DNA of 20,023 bases from JAEXNA01 sp050486105 (lineage in GTDB: Bacteria; Vulcanimicrobiota; Xenobia; Xenobiales; JADMJV01). This document shows positions 13,169 through 20,023 of this stretch, one piece after another; position 1 is the stretch's first letter, and each line of letters opens with the position of its first letter. The notes under the pieces were generated by a model. That model did no database searches. It had not been told where the DNA came from and saw only the letters and a program-made list of their open reading frames with translations. The position numbers were made by a program, and so were the translations under genes. The stretch lies in assembly GCA_050486105.1 (NCBI GenBank), contig JBJHCR010000089.1:1-20023 (forward strand). The letters are read 5' to 3'.

Positions 13169-15053
13169 GGAAGAGGCGCTCCAGCACGGCCTCGTCGAGG
13201 CGGATTCTGGTGGGTCGACCGTGGGGACAGTAAGGAGAGCGCTCAGCCTTGAGCAGATCCCTGGTAAGGTGTTGGGCTTCTTCGGGTGAAACCCTCTCCC
13301 TGGCACGAACACTGGATTTGCAGGCCATGAGGGCTCTCAGGCGTTCCCGGTATCGATTCAGGGTTCCATCTTTTATGGTGAGTTCGTCATTGGCAAGTTC
13401 ACTCAACAGATCCAGGAATAGTTCGTGTTCAGTGCCGTTCTTGAGAATGGGAGGCACGGCTGTCAGGCGCACTCGACACTCCTCTTCGGGTTCGCATTCG
13501 AAGCCCAGGTCGCGGAAATGCTGCCGATGCTCCATAAGGTAGGCGAACTCCTGTGGTTTGAGCTCTAGAGTGGATGGCAGCAACAGTCTTTGAGACTCTG
13601 GACCTTCGATTTGGAAGCGATGAAGTCTCTCGTAGTTGATTCGCTCGTGGGCCGCGTGTTGGTCGATCACCCAGAGGCAGCGATCGACTTGCATTACCAG
13701 ATAGGAGCCGTAGAGCCTTGTGAGATATCTGATCTCAGAGTCTGGGTTGTCGGGGTGGAGGTCGAGTTGTCCTTGAGTCTCCCTTGAATCCAAGGGGTCG
13801 TTGGGGGACCAGGATTCGGAGGTGGCCCCTGAACTCTCCGCTGGGCTTGAGTCCGGGGCAAAGAACTCCATCACTCGATCGGTGGAGGGATGGAGGGGGC
13901 GTTGGGTTCCGCTCCCCACGGGCCTCGCATTTCTGTTGGCGGAGTATTCGGCGCTTTGAAAGTTGGAGTTGGTGATCAGTGGTGGGGCGGGGTGAGAACT
14001 GTGCTCGGCAGAGGTGGGATTGCCAGCGAGCGCTGCTTGCCAGTGATGGTCTCTCACGCTTTCGGTTTTATTGTCTTCAAGGGCTAAGGCCACAGATTTA
14101 TAAGTCGCTCGAAAAGGTGAGCGCTCATCGGCAAATCTCACTTCGGATTTGGTTGGGTGAATGTTGACGTCAATGGCGGCCGGATCCACCAAAATATTGA
14201 TGAGGGCAAAAGGGTATCTGCCTCTTGGCAACAGGGGATCGAAGCCCTCAGAGATGGCTTTGCTCAGGCTGGCAGAAACGATCAGTCGACTGTTCACAGC
14301 CAAGATCTGGTGGGCTCGATTTCTGCGGTGGTGTTTAGGGTCGGCGATCACCCCCTCGATCTTGAGTTGCTCACGCTGGTGGCTGACCACTACGAGGTCG
14401 TTAGGCGCCAGTTTCCAGTATTGTCCAAGCCGTTCAGCCTGAGAGGCTTCGAGGGGAAAAAACAACTTCTCGGCGCCGTTGACCAAGAGACGAAACGAGA
14501 CCTTCGGGTTGAGCACGGCAAAACGTGAGACGAGGTCAGAAATTCGTGCCGTCTCCCCTGCCGGGCTCTTGAGGAATTTTCGGCGCGCCGGGGTATTCCA
14601 AAAGAGGTCTCGCACCTCTATGCGGGTGCCTTCCGGTCCGGGAGCCCGATCTACGGTGGGCTTCCCGGGACCGTGCAGAGTCACCCTGGTGCCGGTTTTT
14701 TCTCCTCTGGCGGTGGTGGTCATTTCAAATCGGGAGACGGCCGCTATGCTCGGGAGCGCTTCTCCTCGGAAGCCGAAGGAACAGAGATTTTCCAAGTCCT
14801 CCCAAGCCCTGAGTTTAGAGGTGGCGTGCCGCTCTATAGAAAGGGTGGCGTCTTCGAAAGTCATGCCGAGTCCATCGTCGGTGATCCTCAGAAGGGTTTG
14901 TCCGCCGTCTTCAAGCTCGATTTCAATATGCTGAGCTTGAGCGTCAAGGGAGTTCTCGAGCAGCTCTTTGACCACCGAACTGGGACGATCCACCACTTCC
15001 CCGGCAGCTATCCGTTCGGCGACCTCGATGGGGATCAGTTGAACTCGGTTCAT
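13158..15053 (-). CDS. mutL: DNA mismatch repair protein MutL with endonuclease motif
   Basis: MutL links mismatch recognition by MutS to strand removal. The N-terminal GHKL ATPase is intact: ELLENSLDA with the catalytic Glu and Asn, DDGLGM, RHATSKL and GFRGEAL. A Pro/Ser-rich linker spans about residues 330-445. The C-terminal domain carries DQHAAHERINYE (from residue 464), the metal-binding motif of nicking MutL proteins, plus ACKSSVRA (577-584) and CPHGRP (609-614), so this MutL probably nicks DNA itself and needs no MutH. I chose the ATG at 15053 (631 residues): AGGA lies eight bases upstream and the ATGA overlaps the deacetylase stop. The ORF could extend to a start at 15089, adding 12 unconserved residues. 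Confidence 0.96.
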   Translation of the reverse strand: MNRVQLIPIEVAERIAAGEVVDRPSSVVKELLENSLDAQAQHIEIELEDGGQTLLRITDDGLGMTFEDATLSIERHATSKLRAWEDLENLCSFGFRGEALPSIAAVSRFEMTTTARGEKTGTRVTLHGPGKPTVDRAPGPEGTRIEVRDLFWNTPARRKFLKSPAGETARISDLVSRFAVLNPKVSFRLLVNGAEKLFFPLEASQAERLGQYWKLAPNDLVVVSHQREQLKIEGVIADPKHHRRNRAHQILAVNSRLIVSASLSKAISEGFDPLLPRGRYPFALINILVDPAAIDVNIHPTKSEVRFADERSPFRATYKSVALALEDNKTESVRDHHWQAALAGNPTSAEHSSHPAPPLITNSNFQSAEYSANRNARPVGSGTQRPLHPSTDRVMEFFAPDSSPAESSGATSESWSPNDPLDSRETQGQLDLHPDNPDSEIRYLTRLYGSYLVMQVDRCLWVIDQHAAHERINYERLHRFQIEGPESQRLLLPSTLELKPQEFAYLMEHRQHFRDLGFECEPEEECRVRLTAVPPILKNGTEHELFLDLLSELANDELTIKDGTLNRYRERLRALMACKSSVRARERVSPEEAQHLTRDLLKAERSPYCPHGRPTRIRLDEAVLERLFHRH

Positions 15054-15898
15054 TCCAGCGTTCCTAGTCCGAGAGTTGGGCGATAGCAACTGAAGCCCAA
15101 GTCTGTCATGCCTTGAAGCAATAGAGGAAGAGCAGCCAAAGTTTGCAATCGGGCTCGCGGTCCGTCATGCAAGAGGATGATTTCGCCAGCTTGGAGGCTG
15201 CTGATGATTCGATGAGCGATCTCCTCGAAGTCGAGGTCTAGAAAATCCAGACTGTTACGACTCCATCCTATGGCGGTCAAGGACCGCCGTTTTGCGGCTT
15301 CTAGTACCCTGAGGTTGCGATAGCCATAGGGTGGTCGGAAGATCGGGCGATAGCTTTTTGGGAATGACTCCTTGAGTAGTCTCTCTGTGCGGTCAAATTC
15401 CCTTTGCAGTTGTGGCGGTCCGGCCCTGAGAAGGTTAGGATGACTCCACGTGTGGTTGCCCACCGTGTGGCCGCCACGCTCAAGGAGTTCTCGCAATCTC
15501 GCCTTTTCGGGCCAACTCTGGAGCCGCTTCCCAATCATGAAAAAGGTGGCCGAGGCGTTCCACTCTTCGAGTGTTTCGAGGATTTCGCAAGTGTCTTCAG
15601 CCGGACCATCATCGAAGGTCAACCAGACCTGAGGCTCTCCTTTTTGGTTGTTGGATGGGCAACGGTTGATGAGAGGGCCGAGACGCAAGTCGCTGACGGT
15701 GAGGTACTTCGAGGCCTGATTCCAGAGGCTCAGGCCCAAGAGTCCAACACCCAGGCCCCATTTGGAAGACCGGGTCGAAAGACCCACCCCAAGTCCTAAC
15801 AGACCACAAAGCTTGGGCATCACCGTCTCGGGCGAGTCATACAGGGCGTGCACGAGGCTTCTGTGGAGGGGGCACTCGCGAATCTTGACTCGAGCCAT
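15050..15898 (-). CDS. NodB-type polysaccharide deacetylase
   Basis: This family (carbohydrate esterase 4) removes N-acetyl groups from peptidoglycan, chitin or exopolysaccharide. Motif 1 is TFDDGP (94-99, with the base and metal Asp), motif 2 HTWSH (149-153, two metal His), motif 3 RPPYGYR (188-194) and a late motif LLHDGP (242-247), so the active site looks complete. Before the domain, residues about 27-60 are Gly/Leu-rich and hydrophobic in two segments, probably a membrane anchor that places the enzyme in the periplasm; there is no clear cleavage site. ATG 15898 is five bases after the upstream stop with AGGGAG about 11 bases ahead, preferred over a start at 15931 that would overlap. The stop overlaps the mutL start. 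The substrate is unknown. Confidence 0.9.
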   Translation of the reverse strand: MARVKIRECPLHRSLVHALYDSPETVMPKLCGLLGLGVGLSTRSSKWGLGVGLLGLSLWNQASKYLTVSDLRLGPLINRCPSNNQKGEPQVWLTFDDGPAEDTCEILETLEEWNASATFFMIGKRLQSWPEKARLRELLERGGHTVGNHTWSHPNLLRAGPPQLQREFDRTERLLKESFPKSYRPIFRPPYGYRNLRVLEAAKRRSLTAIGWSRNSLDFLDLDFEEIAHRIISSLQAGEIILLHDGPRARLQTLAALPLLLQGMTDLGFSCYRPTLGLGTLE

Positions 15899-15903
15899 AG
15901 GAG

Positions 15904-16773
15904 CTAGCGCTCCCTGCGGAAGGGGTTCCATCCCTTGCTCGCTTTCGGTTTAAGCTCTTCGAGTTGCTGTCTCAGGTGCCCGTGGTTCTGGATTTCTCGA
16001 GCAAGGATCTCAGACCACTCTGTCTTCTCCTTCTCGTAGCGGGCCTTAAGCTCATAGTATTTCTGCTGGTTGTCCTCAAGTTGGGCCCTCAATTGCCCGC
16101 GCTCTTGATATTGAGATGCGATGATCCGATCCTTTTCGGACATTTGAGCTCTCATATGGTCTACTTCAGGATTCAGGTTTTCGGACCCCGAATTGTCGAA
16201 AGGCTCAGCTTTGCGATCTTTAGAGCGCAGCCTTCGAACCGAAGAGTTGTATTGCTCTTCGGCCTTTTCCAACTCGGTTGTCAGATGTTGGATCTCTCTT
16301 TCGAGGGCATCGTTGCGAGAGCGACTCTTATTGAGTTGGTCTTGCAGAGCTACGATATCGTTCTCTAGGTTGGCCCGTGCTGTGCGACTTCTTCGTAGGG
16401 TGGCTTCGGTCTCTTGGAGTCCCGACTTCAAGCGTCCCACGAGTTCCTCGAGTTCGCGTTTCTCCTCAGCTAGGCGTTGGTTGAGCCGGGTCAACTGTTG
16501 CAGCTCTCCCTGGGGCGACTCCACCCGGTCTTGAGACGCCGGTTTTTGGGGGGAGGGTTGAGGCTCGGGGCGAGGCACCGTCTTCTGGGTGGGAGCTGGA
16601 TTTGGTCTTTCGACTCGACCGCGCTGGAGACGAGAAATTTCACCAAGGGACAACCACGGCTGTCCCTCTCTAAGGATGGCGACGACACGGCCGTCGTCAA
16701 TATCCCGGGAGAGCTGCTCAATCGAAGTCTCGAGGCGTTCAGCTGCTTGTTCGAGGGAGAGGAAACCTTCCAC
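15904..16773 (-). CDS. HTH (excisionase/MerR-like) plus long coiled-coil protein
   Basis: The 289-residue protein starts with a small domain at about 3-52 (FLSLEQAAERLETSIEQLSR, then DGRVVAILREGQPWLSLGEI) that matches the pattern of excisionase/MerR-type winged helix-turn-helix domains. A Pro/Gln-rich linker follows (about 53-88), then a highly charged coiled coil (about 90-275) rich in Glu, Gln, Arg and Leu, interrupted near 190-205. The C-terminus is basic (KGWNPFRRER). I know no named family with this order; a DNA- or membrane-associated structural protein is possible. The GTG at 16773 has AAAGG seven bases upstream and is the first gene of the minus-strand run; an ATG upstream is in another frame. 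Confidence 0.78.
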   Translation of the reverse strand: MEGFLSLEQAAERLETSIEQLSRDIDDGRVVAILREGQPWLSLGEISRLQRGRVERPNPAPTQKTVPRPEPQPSPQKPASQDRVESPQGELQQLTRLNQRLAEEKRELEELVGRLKSGLQETEATLRRSRTARANLENDIVALQDQLNKSRSRNDALEREIQHLTTELEKAEEQYNSSVRRLRSKDRKAEPFDNSGSENLNPEVDHMRAQMSEKDRIIASQYQERGQLRAQLEDNQQKYYELKARYEKEKTEWSEILAREIQNHGHLRQQLEELKPKASKGWNPFRRER

Positions 16774-16873
16774 GGGCGAGCCTTTCGCTTTTGGATGACA
16801 TCGACCTTTTCACGGCCCTAGCGGTCTCCCAAGTCTTCGAAGGGAAAACCAAAGATATTGCAAACCGTGTTGC
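16774..16873. promoter_or_regulatory. Divergent intergenic region heading both operons
   Basis: One hundred bases separate the first gene of the long minus-strand run (GTG 16773) from the plus-strand lipoprotein gene (ATG 16874, possibly GTG 16928). Promoters for both should lie here, but I see no clear -35/-10 pair and no strong operator palindrome. Confidence 0.4.
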
Positions 16874-17428
16874 ATGGGAAAACCGTCTCAAACTAGTAGC
16901 GAATCGCGGTCGGAGCCTTCCGAAGTCGTGAGATCTTGGCCTGGGATTCGAATTTTGCTGAGCCTGATTCTGTTCGCAGTCCTGGCCGGCTGTCAACAGG
17001 GGGACCCAAACAGCAGTTCGGAGGCGAGCGGACCGGAGCCGGTCGGTGAGTACATCGGCCAGGATCTCCCCAATCAGGTTCAGGCCTTGAGCGGGATACC
17101 ACTGTTCTTCATCAGTCCCGAGCTGAGCTTGAAAGCCGCCGAGCCAGGCGCCTTCTTTCTCCTCTTGGCGCCCCAGGACCCGCAACGTGCCGTGTTGGTG
17201 CTCTTGTCCGACGAGACTCCCGAAGCGGTGGCTGGTCGGTCGTCAGAAAATCACGAACTCGACGGAACGACCAAGCTGCTAGCCAATCCGGGTCTTGCAG
17301 AATTTGTCAAAGAAAATTACGAGATTGAGTTGGCCTCCGACGACTCGGGAAACTTGATTCTCCTAGAGGCGAGCAGGCTGGAAATCCGCGAAGATCAGGC
17401 TGAGGCGGACGAAGAGGAGGACCTTTGA
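16874..17428 (+). CDS. Predicted lipoprotein, unknown function
   Basis: A hydrophobic stretch ILLSLILFAVLAG runs straight into Cys40, giving a lipobox LAGC: the protein should be cleaved by signal peptidase II and lipid-anchored. With the ATG at 16874 there are 20-odd hydrophilic residues before the signal, unusually long. A GTG at 16928, with GGAG about 12 bases upstream, would give a normal 22-residue signal (MRSWPGIRI...LAGC) and may be the true start. The mature part (about 145 residues) has no motif I recognise and ends in a strongly acidic tail (EADEEEDL). Its stop overlaps the TTG start of the FlhA-like gene, and the tail codons contain that gene's ribosome binding site. The pair may act together although predicted to sit in different compartments. 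Confidence 0.78.
   Translation: MGKPSQTSSESRSEPSEVVRSWPGIRILLSLILFAVLAGCQQGDPNSSSEASGPEPVGEYIGQDLPNQVQALSGIPLFFISPELSLKAAEPGAFFLLLAPQDPQRAVLVLLSDETPEAVAGRSSENHELDGTTKLLANPGLAEFVKENYEIELASDDSGNLILLEASRLEIREDQAEADEEEDL
17415..17420 (+). promoter_or_regulatory. Strong ribosome binding site for the TTG-started FlhA-like gene
   Basis: AGGAGG lies four bases before the TTG at 17425, inside the acidic C-terminal codons of the lipoprotein gene. The stop TGA and the start TTG overlap as TTGA. This fixes the unusual TTG start and implies translational coupling. Confidence 0.75.
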
Positions 17429-18753
17429 GTAAGAACCGGGCCGAGCCCCTCGAACTTCCGTTTCAAGTGCTGCGCTTGGAAGATGAATTCCCAGGACTCC
17501 TTCCGTTCCGACGAGGAGAGAGAGGCAGGCAGCATTTCATCAAACTCCTCAAAGATGACGAGGAAGCTTATCTTTACGTTGGTTCCAACCAGGCTTTGCG
17601 CAGTGAGATTCAGCAGGCTCTCATGCGGCTGTTGAATGAGGGTTGGACACCTGAGGGAGAAGTCGTTCTGGAGTTTGATGGTCAGGGGCAAGGCGGACAG
17701 GATGCTCCGTACTACACGGACCCCATTCAAGTCGAGATAGGTCGGGCTCTACTCCCGCTACTCGACCCACAAAATGGTGCTCCACTTTTGGACCATTTGG
17801 AGACACTGCGTACGGAACTGGCCCAGTTGCTTGGACTTCTGTTGCCTCGTATAAAAGTCAACGACAACCTCGCCCTCGACGAGAGCCGATACAACATCAG
17901 GATCAAGGGGGCTCCGGTCTTTTCGTGCGAGCTGTTTTTGGATCGACTATTCGCTATCGGTTCTCCACAGCAACTCGATCCCTTGGAAGGCTGGACCACT
18001 CACGATCCGGTGCTGGGGACTCGGGCGAAATGGATCGAGATGGAACAGAAAGAGTCGGCTGAGAAGCTTGGATGTACGCTGCTCGGTCCATTGGCCCTAA
18101 TGATGCATCATCTTCGCTCCGTGCTCGCACAGTCTGCTTCAGAACTCTTGGGCCTGCAGGATGTCTTCGATTTGGTTGATCGGCTCAGTGCTACTCATCC
18201 GGTGGTCGCTGAGCCTTTCTTGGACTGTCGGAAATCTTTGCGCTATCTTCAGACTGTTCTCAGGGAATTGCTCTCAGAGGGTTTGCCGATCAAGGATTTG
18301 GTTACGGTGGGAGAAGTCTGCGGAGAGATTTTGGATCGTGGAGATCCCGCTGAGGTCGCGGTGGAAGCCTGCCGAAAGTCTCTCACTTTTCTCTTGTGTT
18401 CCAGACTGCTCGATGACGAGGGTCGCTTGGTAGGCCTAGCCTTGGGTCCCGATTGGGAAGAGGCTCTCATGGACGGGCATCAGGATTCAGGTGCCGATGG
18501 CAGGGCTTGGCAAGCCAGGGGTGAGGCCTTGGCTGGGCAGGTCAAGCGCAAGCTTGAAGAGTTATCCCCTCAAAGAGTTGCGGCCTTGTTCACTGATCCT
18601 GAAACTCGAAGGCTGGCTCGGCATTTTCTGGGCCGGTCTCTGCCTCAACTTGCCGTGGTTGCCACCGACGAGTTGGTGCCGACCTTCAAGGTCCTAGTGG
18701 CAGGTTCAGTGACTCGTTCTGGCGACGAAACTCCGTCGCTAGATAGTATTTGA
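17425..18753 (+). CDS. Stand-alone FlhA/SctV cytoplasmic-domain-like protein
   Basis: Residues about 97-428 of this 442-residue protein follow the C-terminal cytoplasmic domain of FlhA throughout: DPIQVEIGRALLPLLD (FlhA DPLGMEVGYRLIPMVD), VNDNLALDESRYNIRIKG (RDNMDLQPARYRILMKG), KWIEMEQKESAEKLGCTL, ASELLGLQDVFDLVDRLS, LRELLSEGLPIKDLVTV (LQNLLAEKVPIRDMRTI) and FLGRSLPQLAVVATDEL (FLRRSLPQLVVLSNLEL). In flagellar and type III systems this domain forms a nine-membered ring that receives substrates and chaperones. The eight-helix membrane half is absent; instead there is a ~95-residue unrecognised N-terminal region without membrane segments. I infer a soluble, possibly ring-forming protein. It is coupled to the lipoprotein gene. 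The TTG start has AGGAGG four bases upstream. No flagellar gene is nearby. Confidence 0.85.
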   Translation: MSKNRAEPLELPFQVLRLEDEFPGLLPFRRGERGRQHFIKLLKDDEEAYLYVGSNQALRSEIQQALMRLLNEGWTPEGEVVLEFDGQGQGGQDAPYYTDPIQVEIGRALLPLLDPQNGAPLLDHLETLRTELAQLLGLLLPRIKVNDNLALDESRYNIRIKGAPVFSCELFLDRLFAIGSPQQLDPLEGWTTHDPVLGTRAKWIEMEQKESAEKLGCTLLGPLALMMHHLRSVLAQSASELLGLQDVFDLVDRLSATHPVVAEPFLDCRKSLRYLQTVLRELLSEGLPIKDLVTVGEVCGEILDRGDPAEVAVEACRKSLTFLLCSRLLDDEGRLVGLALGPDWEEALMDGHQDSGADGRAWQARGEALAGQVKRKLEELSPQRVAALFTDPETRRLARHFLGRSLPQLAVVATDELVPTFKVLVAGSVTRSGDETPSLDSI

Positions 18754-18805
18754 ATTCACCAAGGTCTAAGAAATCAGGCGAGCGACAAGAGAGTAGAGTG
18801 GAAAA

Positions 18806-20023
18806 GTGGATCCGTCGAAGCTAGTTAGTCTGTTCGGGATTTTCGGATTTATCGGGATAGCTTTTCTTTTCTCTCAGGCACGGTCGCGCATCAACTGGCG
18901 CCTGGTAGTGGCTGGAGTAATACTGCAATTTGTCTTTGCCATTCTGGTCCTGAAGACCCGACCTGGACATCTCTTCTTCGACAAAGTGAATATGGTGGTG
19001 GAGAAACTGCTGGGGTACACCGACAAAGGCAGTGAATTCATTTTTGGTAGCTTGGTGCTCAACCCGGAGGCCTTTGGAGATTTTGTTTTTGCGGTCAAGG
19101 TTCTTCCCACCATCGTATTTTTCTCCTCGCTTATGGCTCTGCTCTATCACCTAGGAGTGATGCAGTGGATCGTGGACATCATCGCTCGGTCTATGGTGAA
19201 GGTTCTAGGAACTTCAGGAGCCGAGACGCTGTCTGCTTCGGCCAACATTTTTGTGGGCCAAACTGAAGCCCCATTGCTCATCAAACCCTACGTCAGCAAG
19301 ATGACGAAGTCGGAATTGATGGTGGTCATGACCGGCGGATTCGCCACCGTGGCCGGCGGGGTGATGGCCGCCTACGTCAGTCTACTTCGGGGCAGTTTTC
19401 CCGACATCGCAGGGCATCTGATGGCAGCCAGTATCATGAGTGCACCGGCAGCCTTGGTCATGGCCAAGATCCTGGTACCTGAGACTGAAGAGCCAGCCAC
19501 CAAGGGAGCTGTAAAGGTTAAGGTGGAAAAGCACGACGCAAACGCCATCGAGGCAGCGGCGAATGGGGCTTCGGTCGGCTTAACCCTGGCCTTCAACGTC
19601 GGTGCCATGCTGTTAGCTTTCATCGCCTTGATCGCCTTAGCCGATGGTATTTTGGGAGGCATTGGTGGCTACTTGGGGATGCCTCAGTTGAGTCTTTCCT
19701 GGATCTCGAGTATCGTCTTTTTCCCTCTGGCCTGGCTGATGGGAGTGCCCTTGGCTGACTGCTGGATCGTGGGAGATCTTTTGGGAAAGAAGCTTATTTT
19801 GAATGAGTTCGTAGCTTATTCCGAGTTGGCCACGATGCTGAACGCACCCCCCGGGGAAGCCCCTGAGTTGTCGGGGCGCAGCGTAGTCATTTTGACCTAC
19901 GCCCTGTGTGGATTTGCCAACCTGTCTTCCATCGGCATTCAGATCGGTGGGATCGGAGGGATAGCCCCAGAACGCAAGGGGGATTTGGCCCGACTGGGAC
20001 TGATAGCAGTCCTGGGAGGGACC
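18806..20023 (+). CDS. nupC: NupC-family concentrative nucleoside transporter (3' end off window)
   Basis: CNT/NupC proteins import nucleosides with sodium or protons across the inner membrane. The 406 residues in view are nearly the whole protein (family about 400-430). Signatures include the substrate-site segment SANIFVGQTEAPLLIKPY, TGGFATVAGGVMAAY, the GEFVAYSEL-like NEFVAYSELATM, YALCGFANLSSIGIQIGG and APERKGDLARLGL near the end. Many hydrophobic helices are visible, and the hydrophilic insert near ETEEPATKGAVKVKVEKH is a loop often seen in longer members. The GTG at 18806 gives MDPSKLVSLFGIFGF; a different GTG at 18798 is out of frame. It follows the FlhA-like gene by 52 bases; whether it belongs to that operon is unclear. 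Confidence 0.94.
   Translation, partial: MDPSKLVSLFGIFGFIGIAFLFSQARSRINWRLVVAGVILQFVFAILVLKTRPGHLFFDKVNMVVEKLLGYTDKGSEFIFGSLVLNPEAFGDFVFAVKVLPTIVFFSSLMALLYHLGVMQWIVDIIARSMVKVLGTSGAETLSASANIFVGQTEAPLLIKPYVSKMTKSELMVVMTGGFATVAGGVMAAYVSLLRGSFPDIAGHLMAASIMSAPAALVMAKILVPETEEPATKGAVKVKVEKHDANAIEAAANGASVGLTLAFNVGAMLLAFIALIALADGILGGIGGYLGMPQLSLSWISSIVFFPLAWLMGVPLADCWIVGDLLGKKLILNEFVAYSELATMLNAPPGEAPELSGRSVVILTYALCGFANLSSIGIQIGGIGGIAPERKGDLARLGLIAVLGGT

Noticed and set aside
12785..13252. 155-codon plus-strand ORF
   Set aside because: It lies antisense to conserved miaA and the end of mutL; no protein features, so a shadow frame.
13169..13312. miaA start at GTG 13312
   Set aside because: It needs a ~155-base overlap with the conserved C-terminus of mutL and adds residues with no MiaA similarity; kept only as an alternative in the finding on the start codon.
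1..20023. CRISPR array, tRNA/rRNA genes, insertion sequence or prophage
   Set aside because: No regularly spaced repeats, no tRNA-like cloverleaf, no transposase or phage protein and no terminal inverted repeats were seen by eye.

Overview
The window is about 20 kb of densely packed bacterial chromosome with GC content a little above 50% by eye. Stop and start codons often overlap or lie a few bases apart. The gene content (Hfq, MutL with an endonuclease motif, GspF-type inner-membrane secretion proteins, a PilZ/YcgR-type protein, a lipoprotein, an FlhA-like protein) points to a Gram-negative bacterium. A lineage of the former Deltaproteobacteria (Myxococcota, Bdellovibrionota, SAR324-like) is my best guess, held with low confidence because no rRNA or species marker is present.

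Layout. (1) At the left edge, on the minus strand, is the N-terminal part of uvrA; the outermost ~264 bases no longer resemble UvrA and look low-complexity. (2) 1415-5460, plus strand: a three-gene unit with a membrane-anchored protein carrying a trypsin/HtrA-like fold that has lost all three catalytic residues, then two different GspF/PilC-family proteins. (3) 16773 down to 5457, minus strand: a long collinear run. In transcription order it holds an HTH plus coiled-coil protein, a NodB polysaccharide deacetylase, mutL, miaA, hfq, dapF, an M24 Xaa-Pro peptidase, a 218-base gap, an orphan biotinyl carrier protein, a YcgR/PilZ protein, a comEA-like protein, a degenerate stand-alone GyrB-like ATPase region, a small membrane protein and a rhodanese. 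(4) 16874 to the right edge, plus strand: a lipoprotein coupled to a stand-alone soluble protein matching only the cytoplasmic domain of FlhA/SctV, then an almost complete NupC-type nucleoside transporter.

The window mixes housekeeping genes (uvrA, mutL, miaA, hfq, dapF) with surface, secretion and DNA-uptake functions. Its most unusual feature is three domains taken out of famous machines and apparently reused. These are an HtrA-like pseudoprotease next to secretion platform proteins, a GyrB 43-kDa-like fragment whose ATP-site residues are gone, translationally coupled to comEA, and an FlhA C-terminal domain without its membrane half, translationally coupled to a lipoprotein. The functions of these three are inference; the domain matches and residue losses can be read from the sequence. 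No tRNA, rRNA, CRISPR array, insertion sequence or prophage was seen.
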